Assembly (NCBI RefSeq): GCF_023347295.1
Contig: NZ_CP094469.1
Coordinates: forward strand, 2,930,778 to 2,994,777
Source: Faecalibacterium sp. I3-3-33
GTDB taxonomy: Bacteria > Bacillota > Clostridia > Oscillospirales > Ruminococcaceae
Reading direction: 5' to 3'
DNA: 64,000 nucleotides
Shown: one piece after another, positions 11,427 to 20,159 of the stretch
Layout: each line of letters starts with the position of its first letter
Numbering within the stretch: position 1 is the stretch's first letter
Program-made: the position numbers and the translations under genes
The notes under the pieces: model-generated
What the model was told of the DNA's origin: nothing
The model's input: only the letters and a program-made list of their open reading frames with translations
The model's database searches: none

Positions 11427-13340
11427 TCAGATCTCCTTCTTCAGGGTCTCGCCCATGATGTAGCCGTAGGTCAGAGCGGCGTCGAAGCCCATGCCGTACT
11501 GCTTGGCGTCCTTCTCCTCGATGGAGCCGCAGACGTCGCCGGCAGCGTACAGGCCGGGGATAGCCTTCTTGTCCTCGGTCAGGACGTGGCAATCGGTGTC
11601 GATGGCCAGACCTGCGGTGGTCAGGTAGAAGGTGGGGTCCACGCGGATGGCCCACAGACCGTCGCGGGTCTCGATGTAGGGGCAGTTGCGGCGGCCGAAC
11701 TCGTCCGGCTCGCCGGCCAGAGCGGCAGCGTTGTTTGCCTCGATGGCGTCTGCCAGATTGGGCAGGTTCAACTCCTCGGAAGCCTTCTCCACGCTGTCGT
11801 AGTGCACAGCCTCGCCCTTCTCGAACATGGCAACGTAACCGTTGAAGCCGTAGGCCTCGCTGTCGCGCAGCTTGACGGCAGAGGACTCGTCGAACACATA
11901 GTAGAAGGTGTCGCCGTTGTCCTTGTTCAGCTTTGCCTTGGCCATGGTGTAGTGGTTATCGGAGACGATGTTGCCGATGTTGTCGCCCTTGATGTTGACC
12001 ATGATGCCGGGGGCAGTCTGGTGGATGAAGGCCAGCTCGAACTTGCTCTTGTAGCTGGACAGGAAGGCGGGCAGAGCGCGGTTTGCGCACTCCACATAGC
12101 CGCCGGCGTCGATACCCATCTGGATGCCCTCGCCGGTCATGCTGGAGGCGCAATTGAAGAAGAAGTCGGCGTAATCGGGGCTGTACTTCTTCAGCATTTC
12201 GGGGTTCTTGGCAAAACCGCCGGAAGCAAGGCAGACAGCCTTGCCGCGCAGGGTGTAGCTTGCGCCGTTCTCGCCCTTAGCGTGGAAGCCCACAACACGG
12301 CCGCTCTCGTCCTTGATCAGGTCGGTGACGCTGGTGGAGTAGATGATCTTGCCCTTCTCGTACTTTTCCACGCGCTGTGCCATGAACATCATGGCGTAGC
12401 CTGCGCCGCCCTCGTAGCAGCCGGGTGCCAGATACGGGGTGGAAGCGCCGTACTGGGTAGCGCTTTCGTAGTTGCCCATGGTGTTGAAGCCGATGCCGAT
12501 GCCTGCCATCCAGTCCACCAGATCGCCGGCGACGGTGTACTGCTTGGTCATGTAGGGCATTTCACCGTTGAAGAACTCGGTGCGGTGGTACTTCTCCATG
12601 CTCTGCCAGAAGTTCATCATGCCCTCCAGCGTGCCCATGGCAGAGTTGCGGAAGCTGCCGTCCACATCGTAGTTGTACTGCAGCTTGGAGCCCGCGGTGG
12701 CAACGCCGCCGTAGGTCATGGACATGGAGCCGCCGGGGATATCGCGCTTCTCCACCAGAATGACGCTGTAGCCGGCCTCCAGCAGGCGGCAGGCGCAGGT
12801 CAGGCCGGAGGTACCGGCACCCATGATGACGACATCGGCCTCTTCCTCGATGACCTCGTTGGAGGCAGCGATGGTGACCTCCTTGGAGAAGTCGTCCACG
12901 TTATAACCGGCCAGCTCGATGGCCTCCTTCACGGCTGCCTTGACAGCCATGGAGGTGATGGAGGAGCCGCGCAGGTTGGGCACGTTGACGCTCTGGTGCT
13001 CGACGATGGCGGCAGGGATGCGGGAGCAGGCATAGTTGCCGATGCCGATGGTCTCCTCGTGAGACAGCACCTCACAGGCAGTGATCTTGCCATCAAAGAA
13101 GGTGGTGGCAACGTGCACCCAGCTTTCGTGACCCATTGCCTTGGTGACGTACTTGCCGTCTACCGGGGAGGAGGGCTTGGTCACAGCGGAGGAGGCAGCA
13201 GAGGAAGCTGCGGAGGAAGCGGGAGCACCGGTGGTGCTGGAAGCGGAGTTGCCGCAGGCGGTCAGCAGACCGGCAGCAGCTGCGCCCATGGTGCCCACAG
13301 CGGCACCGCGCATAAAGTTGCGACGAGAGATCTTAGCCAT
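11427..13340 (-). CDS. Tat-exported flavoprotein reductase (FMN-binding plus FAD-binding domains)
   Basis: 637 residues. Start ATG follows AAAGG. The N-terminus MAKISRRNFMRGAAVGTMGA has the SRRNF twin-arginine motif and then LLTACG, a lipobox, so the protein should be exported folded and lipid-anchored. Residues about 60-160 form an FMN_bind domain (GKYVTKAMGHESWVH ... GSSITSM), followed by an FAD_binding_2 domain starting EADVVIMGAGTSGLTCACRL at about 180, with GGSMSMTYGG and a C-terminal GLYAAGDVCG motif. This is the layout of urocanate/fumarate-reductase-type enzymes that use an outside electron acceptor in anaerobes. The substrate cannot be told from sequence. A LysR gene is divergently transcribed 225 bp away and is the likely regulator. 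Confidence 0.9.
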   Translation of the reverse strand: MAKISRRNFMRGAAVGTMGAAAAGLLTACGNSASSTTGAPASSAASSAASSAVTKPSSPVDGKYVTKAMGHESWVHVATTFFDGKITACEVLSHEETIGIGNYACSRIPAAIVEHQSVNVPNLRGSSITSMAVKAAVKEAIELAGYNVDDFSKEVTIAASNEVIEEEADVVIMGAGTSGLTCACRLLEAGYSVILVEKRDIPGGSMSMTYGGVATAGSKLQYNYDVDGSFRNSAMGTLEGMMNFWQSMEKYHRTEFFNGEMPYMTKQYTVAGDLVDWMAGIGIGFNTMGNYESATQYGASTPYLAPGCYEGGAGYAMMFMAQRVEKYEKGKIIYSTSVTDLIKDESGRVVGFHAKGENGASYTLRGKAVCLASGGFAKNPEMLKKYSPDYADFFFNCASSMTGEGIQMGIDAGGYVECANRALPAFLSSYKSKFELAFIHQTAPGIMVNIKGDNIGNIVSDNHYTMAKAKLNKDNGDTFYYVFDESSAVKLRDSEAYGFNGYVAMFEKGEAVHYDSVEKASEELNLPNLADAIEANNAAALAGEPDEFGRRNCPYIETRDGLWAIRVDPTFYLTTAGLAIDTDCHVLTEDKKAIPGLYAAGDVCGSIEEKDAKQYGMGFDAALTYGYIMGETLKKEI

Positions 13341-13496
13341 AAGGTTCGCCTTTCTTTTTCTTTTCTCTTCTTTTTTGCGTTTTTCCTGTTCCTTCGTGCA
13401 TTTTGAACATTGATACGATTATAGCAAAGTTTTGTCCCGGTGTGAAATACAAATTTGTGCCCGGATTTATCAAATCTCTTTATAAATCACTTTCTC

Positions 13497-13525
13497 TTTA
13501 CGGCCTGTGCGGAATCCTGTATAAT
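13497..13525 (+). promoter_or_regulatory. Promoter of the LysR regulator gene
   Basis: TTTACG, 17-bp spacer, TATAAT, 40 bp before the LysR start codon. It lies in the intergenic region shared with the divergent flavoprotein gene. Confidence 0.65.
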
Positions 13526-13565
13526 AAAGATGACCAGCTTTTTACACAAGGAGGGGCGCCGTTCT

Positions 13566-14483
13566 ATGACGATTTACCAGTTGGAGTGCTTTATTGCCGT
13601 AGCAGAGGAGCTGAATTTCAGCGCCGCTGCCGAGCGGCTGTTCACCACCCAGCCCGCCATCACCTACCAGATCAACGCATTGGAAAAGGAGACCGGGCTG
13701 CACCTGTTCGAGCGCACCACCCGCCGCACCAAGCTGACCGCTGCCGGACAGTCCTTTTATCTGGACATGGTGCAGATGACCAGCTTTGGCAGACAGGCGC
13801 TGAAGAAAGCGCAGGATATTCAGGACGCCGACCGCTCCCGCCTGACGGTGGGGCTGCGGCAGCTATTCGACTACGGCACTTTTTCCAGCATTCTGACCGA
13901 GTTCCAGCACCAGTTCCCCAACGCCTGCGTGGACGTTGTGCCGCAGGACAACCGCCGCCCGCTGGAGCAGCTGCGCTCCGGGCAGCTGGACATCGGCTTC
14001 TTCTACACCACCGAGCACTCCCGCGACCGGGACATCTCCTTTACGCCCCTGTTCTCGCTGGGGTACCATGTGCTGATGAACCCCAACTCTCCCCTTGCCG
14101 ACCGGCGGGCGCTGCATCTGGCAGACCTGAAAGGGCAGAGCGTGGTGTCCTCCGGCGCGTTCGACAGCTTTCTGTCTGCCTGTCAGGGGCCGTCGCTGGA
14201 GCAGCTGGCGCAGGTGGGGGTGGATTGCAGCAAGATCACCCCCAGCTTTGAGGGCGCGCTCATCATGATCCAGATGGGCACTGCCATGTCCATCGTGCCC
14301 TGCCTGTCCACGGCGGTGATCCCGGGCATCGTCAAGGTGCCGCTGCTGGATTTTCCCCCGGTGACGGTGGAGATCGCCGCCATGCGCCACGCACCCCGGC
14401 TGGAGGTGCAGTCCTTCATCGAGATCGCCAAGCAGAAGTACGCCCATCACCATGACCCACTGTTGATGGAGACGCTGATCTGA
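13566..14483 (+). CDS. LysR-family transcriptional regulator
   Basis: 305 residues. Start ATG giving MTIYQLECFIAVAEELNFS, with AAGGAGG 11 nt upstream. Winged HTH at residues 1-60 (SAAAERLFTTQPAITYQINA), linker helix, then a periplasmic-binding-like effector domain from about 90. Divergent arrangement with the exported flavin reductase is the classical LysR layout, so I infer control of that gene by its substrate or a related ligand. It ends in an intergenic region with palindromic repeats and a shared terminator. Confidence 0.92.
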   Translation: MTIYQLECFIAVAEELNFSAAAERLFTTQPAITYQINALEKETGLHLFERTTRRTKLTAAGQSFYLDMVQMTSFGRQALKKAQDIQDADRSRLTVGLRQLFDYGTFSSILTEFQHQFPNACVDVVPQDNRRPLEQLRSGQLDIGFFYTTEHSRDRDISFTPLFSLGYHVLMNPNSPLADRRALHLADLKGQSVVSSGAFDSFLSACQGPSLEQLAQVGVDCSKITPSFEGALIMIQMGTAMSIVPCLSTAVIPGIVKVPLLDFPPVTVEIAAMRHAPRLEVQSFIEIAKQKYAHHHDPLLMETLI

Positions 14484-14495
14484 GGCACAGCTGCT

Positions 14496-14735
14496 ACTGT
14501 TCAAAAGTCCCCTATGACCCATAGAGTTTTGAACAGTTACTTTTTCTGCGCCAAAACACGCAGAACGATGCGCTTTTTGCCCCGACTCTTCAAAAGTAGC
14601 CAAAGTTTTGAAGAGTTGCAAACACAACGAAACTACGTTACTTTTAGATACTATTCAATATAAAAAAGTGGCAATGATGTCCGACTCTTCAAAAGTCCCC
14701 TTGTGTCATAGGGCTTTGCCGCCTGTTCTGAACAG
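14496..14735. repeat. Three TTCAAAAGT palindromes
   Basis: Hairpin 1 (14497-14537) pairs ACTGTTCAAAA with TTTTGAACAGT and has an inner CTATG/CATAG stem. Hairpin 2 (14584-14616) pairs ACTCTTCAAAA with TTTTGAAGAGT. The G-C pair in the first becomes C-G in the second, a compensatory change. A third, decayed copy spans about 14683-14735. No open frame of note is present. Confidence 0.7.
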
Positions 14736-14761
14736 CAGCACCTGCCCTGTAAAAGCAGAAA

Positions 14762-14796
14762 GCCGGACGGCCCGCAGGCTGCCCGGCTTTTTACTT
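14762..14796. terminator. Bidirectional terminator
   Basis: Stem AGCCGG...CCGGCT flanked by A- and T-runs, between the LysR gene (plus) and the hypothetical membrane protein gene (minus). Confidence 0.75.
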
Positions 14797-14804
14797 TTCT
14801 GCTT

Positions 14805-15821
14805 TTACTGATAATCGTGGTTGAGGAACAGGGCCTTGATGACCACCACCTCGTCGTATTCCTCCTGCTCCACCTGCACGTCCGCGTTCAGGCTCTTCAG
14901 GCGTGCCTTGACCGCATCCAGTGCCTCGGGCACGGTGACGGCGCGGCCCTCCTCCACGGCGTCCATCATCTGCTTGAGCACGATGGGGTGGGCGTACCAG
15001 CTTGCCACCGGGAACGCCCCGTGGGGGTAGTGCTTGACATACTCTGCCATGGCGGCCTCGGCCTTTTCTGCACGCTTCATGATGGCGTTGTTGTTATTGT
15101 GGGCGGTGGGCAGCATATTGTAGCTGGAAAACAGGAAGATGGCGGCAAAGCCGAACAGCGCAAAGTACACGCCGTAGCTGCCGGTGTGGCTGAACACAGA
15201 ATACAGGCCGTAGACCGCCGCCGCAACGCCCAGCACAAAGATCGCCAGCGCCACATAGCGGTACACCGGTTTGCTTTGCAGCTGCGCACGCTTGCGGCGC
15301 TCGGCAGCGCTCAGCTCAGCGGAAAGCTCCGGCTTTGCATCCAGATACTCCTTTGCCCGGCGCAGCAGGGTAAGGCTGTGCTGCGCGTCCTCGGAAAGCT
15401 CCGGCAGCTTGCGGGCGGCCTTTTCGGCGGCCTTTTTCTCCAGCGCCTGCTCACCGGCAGCGCTCAGCAGATGCAGCTGCGGCTGCTCCTTGGCAAGCAC
15501 TTCCAGCAAAGCGTCCACGTCCCGCTCGTCCTTGAAGTTGCACTGCTTCTGCTTGCCGCCGTCGTACTCCACCACAAGATAGGCCATGGAGGCAAACACG
15601 CCCTTGCCGGAAAAACCGCCGGAACTCATAGCCACCCGCTTGAACACCCGGGTGATGCTGCTGTAAGGCAGATAATAGCGGCGGTCGATGTAAAAGCTGT
15701 TCAGGTACAGCGCCTTTTTGCCTACGCCGCAGGGGCCGATCTTCCGGCAGGCTTTTTTGTCTGCCTCCAACTCCTGCGGGTCAAGCTTTGCCATGCCCAG
15801 CTGTGCGGGTTTGAAAATCAT
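14805..15821 (-). CDS. Hypothetical membrane protein with two transmembrane segments
   Basis: 338 residues; I do not recognise a named family. The N-terminal part (about 30-110) has alternating beta-like segments (LYLNSFYIDRRYYLPYSSIT ... YLVVEYDGGK) that could be a PH-like or DUF fold. Residues 115-185 are helical and charged, probably coiled coil. Two hydrophobic segments lie at about 188-210 and 216-237, followed by a cytoplasmic helical tail ending in a hydrophobic strand. Codon use matches neighbours. It is a single gene bounded by a terminator on its 3' side and not obviously linked to cstA. Confidence 0.75.
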   Translation of the reverse strand: MIFKPAQLGMAKLDPQELEADKKACRKIGPCGVGKKALYLNSFYIDRRYYLPYSSITRVFKRVAMSSGGFSGKGVFASMAYLVVEYDGGKQKQCNFKDERDVDALLEVLAKEQPQLHLLSAAGEQALEKKAAEKAARKLPELSEDAQHSLTLLRRAKEYLDAKPELSAELSAAERRKRAQLQSKPVYRYVALAIFVLGVAAAVYGLYSVFSHTGSYGVYFALFGFAAIFLFSSYNMLPTAHNNNNAIMKRAEKAEAAMAEYVKHYPHGAFPVASWYAHPIVLKQMMDAVEEGRAVTVPEALDAVKARLKSLNADVQVEQEEYDEVVVIKALFLNHDYQ

Positions 15822-15901
15822 GGGTAGTTCCCTTCTTTGCTTTAAATTCTACGCCCCTATTTTCCCACGGGACGGGGGCAATTGCAAGCCCTGATTTTTT
15901 C

Positions 15902-15945
15902 AAAAAACAGCGCCCGCCGCTGTACGGTCAGGCAGCGGCGGGCGC
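15902..15945 (-). terminator. Terminator of cstA
   Basis: Minus-strand stem GCGCCCGCCGCTG / CAGCGGCGGGCGC followed by TTTTTTG. Confidence 0.88.
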
Positions 15946-15979
15946 AGGTTACTTACGGAAATATAGAGCCGTCAGTTCC

Positions 15980-17482
15980 TTATGCCTTGGAAGCAGAGTG
16001 CTTCTTGGTAGCATGGAGGAACAGAGCCAGCATTGCGATGGCAAAGACGATGCCGATGGGGTAAGCAACGGCGGTGTTGTAAGCCACCAGCTTGCCGTCC
16101 GCATAGGTGTTGATCATCTTGCCCAGGCACTCGGGAGCCAGCACGAAGTAGGTGCAGGACACAGCGCTCATAAAGGTTGCAGGCACGGCGGTGATCCAGA
16201 AGTTCTTCTTCTCCTTGAACAGGTACATGGAAGCAGCCCACAGGACGATCATAGCCAGCGTCTGGTTGGTCCAGCTGAAGTAACGCCAGATGACGGTGTA
16301 GTTGATGAAGCCCAGTGCGTTGCCGATGCCAAGGAAAGCACCAACGCCCAGCACGGGGATGCAGAGCTTCAGGCGGTTTGCGTAGCTGTCCTGATCGATC
16401 TTGAGCCAGTCGGACAGGGTCAGACGAGCGGAACGGAAGGCGGTATCACCAGAGGTGATGGGGCAGATAACGACACCGATCATAGCCAGTGCCACGCCAA
16501 CCTTACCCATGGTCTTGAGGCAGACGTCGTAGATAGCGGCAGACTGACCGGCAGCCAGAGCCTCGGCCAGACCGACCATCTTGCCGTCGGTGATGGTGTA
16601 CAGTGCGCAGCCAGCAGCAGCCCAGATCAGAGCGATGATGCCCTCGCTGACCATTGCACCGTAGAATACGAAGTGACCCTGCTTCTCACTCTTCATGCAG
16701 CGAGCCATCAGAGGCGACTGGGTGGAGTGGAAACCGGAGATAGCACCACAGGCAACGGTGATGAACATGAAGCTCCAGATGGGGGTGTTAGAGGGGTGCA
16801 TATTGCTGAAGTTTGCCCAGATCTCGGGGATGGTGTAGGCGGGGTTGGTGAAGATACCAAAGATAACGCCCACAGCCATGATGATCAGGCAGATGCCGAA
16901 CAGGGGGTAGATCTTACCGATGATGGCATCAATGGAGATAAAGGTTGCGATGAAGTAGTACACCAGAATGATGATCAGCCAGAACAGAGTGGTGGTCACC
17001 ACACCGGACATACCGCCGTTCTTGCACAGGGTAACGATCAGGCCTGCGGGACCCACTGCGAACACGGTACCGACCATGATCAGCAGCACCACAGAGAACA
17101 CACGCATGATGTTCTGCATCACAGGGCCCAGATAGCGGCCGGTGACCTCAGCGATGGAAGCGCCGTCGTTGCGCTCGCTCATCATGCCGGAGAAGTAGTC
17201 ATGTACGCCGCCGGCAAAGATGGTGCCGAAGGTGATCCACAGGAACACCACGGGACCCCACAGAGCACCCTGCAGTGCACCGAAGATGGGGCCCAGACCT
17301 GCAATGTTCAGCAGCTGGACGAGGAACAGCTTCCACTGGGGCATCACAACGTAGTCAACGCCATCGTTGATGCGCACAGCAGGAGTTTCGCGGTCGTCCG
17401 GTCCGAACGTGTTGTCCACGATCTTACCATAGACAAAGTAGCCGATGATAAGGAGCGCCAGACACAGTAAGAAACTAATCAT
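15980..17482 (-). CDS. cstA: CstA-family carbon starvation/peptide transporter
   Basis: 500 residues. Start at the ATG giving MISFLLCLALLIIGYFVYGK, directly preceded by AAAGGAGG; a further-upstream ATG at 17521 has none. Many hydrophobic segments; family motifs include the N-terminal DxRETPA-type segment, LLNIAGLGPIFGAL, and GVHDYFSGMMSERNDGASIA. Known relatives take up peptides or pyruvate when carbon is short. About 0.5 kb upstream on the same strand lies a LysR gene that could regulate it. Between the two there is a variable palindrome and a mini-hairpin array. Confidence 0.92.
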   Translation of the reverse strand: MISFLLCLALLIIGYFVYGKIVDNTFGPDDRETPAVRINDGVDYVVMPQWKLFLVQLLNIAGLGPIFGALQGALWGPVVFLWITFGTIFAGGVHDYFSGMMSERNDGASIAEVTGRYLGPVMQNIMRVFSVVLLIMVGTVFAVGPAGLIVTLCKNGGMSGVVTTTLFWLIIILVYYFIATFISIDAIIGKIYPLFGICLIIMAVGVIFGIFTNPAYTIPEIWANFSNMHPSNTPIWSFMFITVACGAISGFHSTQSPLMARCMKSEKQGHFVFYGAMVSEGIIALIWAAAGCALYTITDGKMVGLAEALAAGQSAAIYDVCLKTMGKVGVALAMIGVVICPITSGDTAFRSARLTLSDWLKIDQDSYANRLKLCIPVLGVGAFLGIGNALGFINYTVIWRYFSWTNQTLAMIVLWAASMYLFKEKKNFWITAVPATFMSAVSCTYFVLAPECLGKMINTYADGKLVAYNTAVAYPIGIVFAIAMLALFLHATKKHSASKA

Positions 17483-17864
17483 ACCAGAAACCTCCTTTTG
17501 AATTTCAGCCGCCGGCAGCATATGCCATACTGCGGCTATGACCGATCTCTGGCTTCATGTTAACACCTTTTTCATAATTGTGTTAATATTTTTTAGGTAT
17601 AGTTCCTATATCAAAAAGTATATGGCCGCTTATTTTATTTGTTTGCGCAAACTTTTATTTTTTGGCGATAACACGTTTTAATTCATCGTTCTGTTTCTCA
17701 AAAACTTTCTCCCGGGAACGGTCAAAGCCGTCCCCGCCAAACTTTGCGCCGCCTTTTTGTGCACTTTGCTTAATCGTTTGCGATTTTCTCTCTGAAACGT
17801 GGAATTTGGGACGAAAAGAAGGGAAATCCGCCCCCCTCAGGCGAGGCACCCCTTCCGTGAAAAA
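17483..17864. other. Intergenic region upstream of cstA, no gene seen
   Basis: 382 bp. AT-rich near cstA, where promoter elements are likely. Further on it contains a stretch ending CCCCTTCCGTGAAAAA, which matches the constant flank found before other variable palindromes (compare 19205-19224). A 64-codon minus-strand frame here has no ribosome site and no recognisable content. Confidence 0.5.
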
Positions 17865-17900
17865 GGGCTAGCGGAGCGTCCGCAGACGCTCCGCTAGCCC
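17865..17900. repeat. Family B variable palindrome (16-bp arms, CGCA tip)
   Basis: GGGCTAGCGGAGCGTC, then CGCA, then the exact reverse complement. The left flank CCTTCCGTGAAAA is shared with the palindrome at 19225. The arm sequence is unrelated to the other copies. Confidence 0.8.
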
Positions 17901-17921
17901 GAAAATAAATCTTCCACTATT

Positions 17922-18015
17922 GCCGCGCAGCGGCACATCATTTCCGGCGCAGCCGGAACAGCATTGCGCCAGCACCTCATCTGCCGCAGGCAGATATCAT
18001 TGCGCCGTCAGGCGC
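17922..18015. repeat. Mini-hairpin array D1
   Basis: Successive short palindromes separated by (A)CATCATT-like spacers: GCCGC-gca-GCGGC; TTCCGGC-gca-GCCGGAA; an imperfect GCGCC unit; ATCTGCC-gca-GGCAGAT; GCGCC-gtca-GGCGC. The last unit overlaps the final codons of the LysR gene at 17997. The same design occurs at 31024-31215. Confidence 0.75.
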
Positions 18016-18944
18016 CCCCACCCGCTGTCCTTGATGGTGGCATCCGCCTGCTTGTGCAGCAGTTGCACAAACAGCTGCTCCTCCGGCTGCAAAGGCTCCC
18101 GTTCCGGGTACACCAGCACGTCCCGCATCTGCTGCTTCTGCGCCGGGCAGTTATGCAGTGCCAGATGGTACTGCTCCAGCGCGCGCTGCGGCATGGGGGA
18201 CGACCACATATAGGCCGTGGGCAGGTTTTGCAAAATAGAGAACTGGCTGCACCGCTCGTACACATGGATGCGGCGGTTGGGGTTTACCTGCCAGCGGGAG
18301 ACGGTGCTCTCCTCCCCGGGCAGATGGGCGTCGCCGTGCAGCACCTCGATGTAATCGTTCAGCTCGTCCAGGTTCTGCACCTGCCGCCGTGCCAGCGGGC
18401 TGTCCTGACTGGTGAGCAGCAGGTAGGAAAACTCCATGATAGGCTCCTGCCGCAAACCGTGGCGCTGGCAGTAGCGCAAATAGTAGTCCTCGTCCTCGGC
18501 GGCATAGCGCAGCAGCGCTATGTGGTAGCCCTGCCGCAGCACAAAGTCCAACGCTTCGATTGCGCCGCTCTCCCGGATATGCACCCGCAGCTGCTCGCTG
18601 CGGGCTGCCTGCTGCAAAAAATCCACCGCCGCGTAGGAGGCGTAGGTGGCATGGGTCAGCACCACCCGCAGCTCGGCGCAGCTGCGCTGCTGCTGGTGCG
18701 CCTCCTGCTCCAGCTCGTCCACCTGCTGCAGCACCCGCTGCGCCTGCGCGATGAACCGCTTGCCCTGCTCGGTGGGGATCATGCCCGTGGAGGAGCGCTC
18801 GAAAATGCGCACCCCGTATTCCTCTTCCAGATTCTTCAGTGCCTTGCTCACATTGGGCTGCGCCGCGTACAGCTGCTTTGCCGCCGCCGACACCGACCCC
18901 CATTTCATGATGGCTACCAGATATCGCAGTTCCGTAATATTCAT
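17997..18944 (-). CDS. LysR-family transcriptional regulator
   Basis: 315 residues. Start at the ATG giving MNITELRYLVAIMKWGSVSA, preceded by GGAGGGG; longer upstream reading has no site. HTH at residues 1-60 (AAKQLYAAQPNVSKALKNLE), then an effector-binding domain that is poorly conserved. The last codons (GRLTAQ) are formed from a mini-hairpin of the adjacent array, so the C-terminus has probably been reshaped by the repeat. It lies upstream of cstA on the same strand, and control of cstA is a reasonable inference. Confidence 0.9.
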   Translation of the reverse strand: MNITELRYLVAIMKWGSVSAAAKQLYAAQPNVSKALKNLEEEYGVRIFERSSTGMIPTEQGKRFIAQAQRVLQQVDELEQEAHQQQRSCAELRVVLTHATYASYAAVDFLQQAARSEQLRVHIRESGAIEALDFVLRQGYHIALLRYAAEDEDYYLRYCQRHGLRQEPIMEFSYLLLTSQDSPLARRQVQNLDELNDYIEVLHGDAHLPGEESTVSRWQVNPNRRIHVYERCSQFSILQNLPTAYMWSSPMPQRALEQYHLALHNCPAQKQQMRDVLVYPEREPLQPEEQLFVQLLHKQADATIKDSGWGRLTAQ

Positions 18945-19038
18945 GAACCCCTCCGCGTTGTTTGCAGTCGTAATCGTATTGTAACAATTTCTCCGCGCTG
19001 CTGTCAAGCGGGGGAAGAACTCCCCCGGCAGCGTCCTC

Positions 19039-19150
19039 GCCCTCTCAGTCAAATCCTACGGATTTGACAGCTCTCCCAAAGGGAGAGCCTTTGGCATGGC
19101 GGTATAGTTTCCGGCTAAAACGCAAAGTTGCTTGCCCGGAAGGGGCAGCC
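19039..19150. mobile_element. MITE-like repeat, family A (copy at 19 kb)
   Basis: GCCCTCTCAGT, stem GTCAAATCctacgGATTTGAC, then AGCTCTCCCAAAGGGAGAGC, followed by a core (TTTGGCATGGCGGTATAG) homologous to the reverse complement of the core at 59451-59500. Only one end unit is seen. Confidence 0.6.
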
Positions 19151-19204
19151 TCACAGCGCGGATGTTTCCGTAGGAAACAAGCGCGGCAGCTGCCGTTCGC
19201 CTTT

Positions 19205-19325
19205 GTAGCCCCTCCCGTGAAAAGGCAATTCTGGAAAATCCGCAGATTTTCCAGAATTGCGAATTAAAAATAATTTTTCCGCTGAACATGGCCAAAGCGC
19301 ACGCGGCGGCCATTCCAAATCGTCC
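19205..19325. repeat. Family B repeat with 16-bp variable palindrome
   Basis: Constant flank CCCCTCCCGTGAAAA, then GCAATTCTGGAAAATC-CGCA-reverse complement (19225-19260), then AATAATTTTTCCGCTGAACA and a further stretch nearly identical to the right end of the element at 35623-35688. Confidence 0.8.
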
Positions 19326-19334
19326 CCCTCTCCC

Positions 19335-19364
19335 TTGCACCAAAGCCCCCGGGTGCTATATAAT
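19335..19364 (+). promoter_or_regulatory. Promoter of the small two-gene operon
   Basis: TTGCAC, 18-bp spacer, TATAAT, 29 bp before the start codon at 19394. Confidence 0.65.
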
Positions 19365-19393
19365 AAGGAAAAACATAAAGGAGGGGCTGTACC

Positions 19394-19606
19394 ATGCCGG
19401 AATACCGCGTGCTGCGCATTGACGAGCAGCTGTACGGCTGCGAGGAGCTGCCCGCCGGGCAGCCGGTGCTGTGCGATTTGACCCTGACCGATGCCGCCGG
19501 GGCTGCCCGCATTCTGTCCTACCCGGACAAGGAACTGACATGTCTTGGCATCAACGAAGGAGATACCGTCTGTCTACTGCCGGACGGCACCCTGCACAAG
19601 CTGTAA
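19394..19606 (+). CDS. Small hypothetical protein
   Basis: 70 residues, not recognised. Start ATG follows AAAGGAGG. The sequence is acidic and beta-rich in appearance (YRVLRIDEQLYGCEELP ... GDTVCLLPDGTLHKL), resembling a small OB- or SH3-like barrel, but no family can be named. Its stop codon forms part of the ribosome site of the histidine phosphatase gene, so both are translated from one mRNA. Confidence 0.7.
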   Translation: MPEYRVLRIDEQLYGCEELPAGQPVLCDLTLTDAAGAARILSYPDKELTCLGINEGDTVCLLPDGTLHKL

Positions 19607-19617
19607 GGAGTAATTTT

Positions 19618-20157
19618 ATGCACAATATCTATTTCACCCGTCACGGCGAGACGGTATGGAACGTGGAAAATAAGATCTGCGGCATGACCGACAGCCCGCT
19701 GACCGCCCGCGGGCAACAGCAGGCGCAGCAGCTGGGCAAGCTTGTCCGGGACAGCGGCCTGCGTATTGACGAAATTTTGTACTCTCCCCTCTCCCGCGCC
19801 GCCGACACCGCAAAAGCCATTGCCGCCGCAACCGGTCTGCCCGCCCGCTGCGAGCCCCGCCTGCGGGAGCAGTGCTTCGGCAAATACGAGGGCACGCCCC
19901 GGGACGGTGCGGAGTTCCGCATCTCCAAGACCCACTTTGCCGACCGCTATGTGGGCGGCGAAAGCATGATGCAGCTGGCGCAGCGCATCTACAACCTGCT
20001 GGACGAGCTGAAAGCCGACACCGGCAAGACCTATCTGCTGGTAGCGCACAACGGCATCGCCCGGGTGGTGCACTCCTATTTTTACGATATGACCAACGAG
20101 GAGTACGCCGCTGCGGGCATCAAAAACTGCCAGCTGGTGGAATACACCTTTGAATAA
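19618..20157 (+). CDS. Histidine phosphatase (phosphoglycerate mutase family)
   Basis: 179 residues. Start ATG behind TAAGGAG. The RHG signature TRHGETVWN is at residues 6-14, a second Arg-containing loop YSPLSRAADTA near 60, and the catalytic His in VAHNGIARVV near 140. It should hydrolyse phosphate esters through a phosphohistidine; targets in this broad family range from sugar phosphates to cobalamin precursors and cannot be settled here. A perfect terminator follows. Confidence 0.9.
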   Translation: MHNIYFTRHGETVWNVENKICGMTDSPLTARGQQQAQQLGKLVRDSGLRIDEILYSPLSRAADTAKAIAAATGLPARCEPRLREQCFGKYEGTPRDGAEFRISKTHFADRYVGGESMMQLAQRIYNLLDELKADTGKTYLLVAHNGIARVVHSYFYDMTNEEYAAAGIKNCQLVEYTFE

Positions 20158-20159
20158 CC

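Noticed and set aside
11286..13406. 706-codon plus-strand frame opposite the flavoprotein gene
   Set aside because: Antisense shadow; it begins inside the MATE gene end and has no recognisable domain.
17655..17849. 64-codon minus-strand frame upstream of cstA
   Set aside because: No ribosome site, no homology recognised, and the area overlaps a repeat flank.
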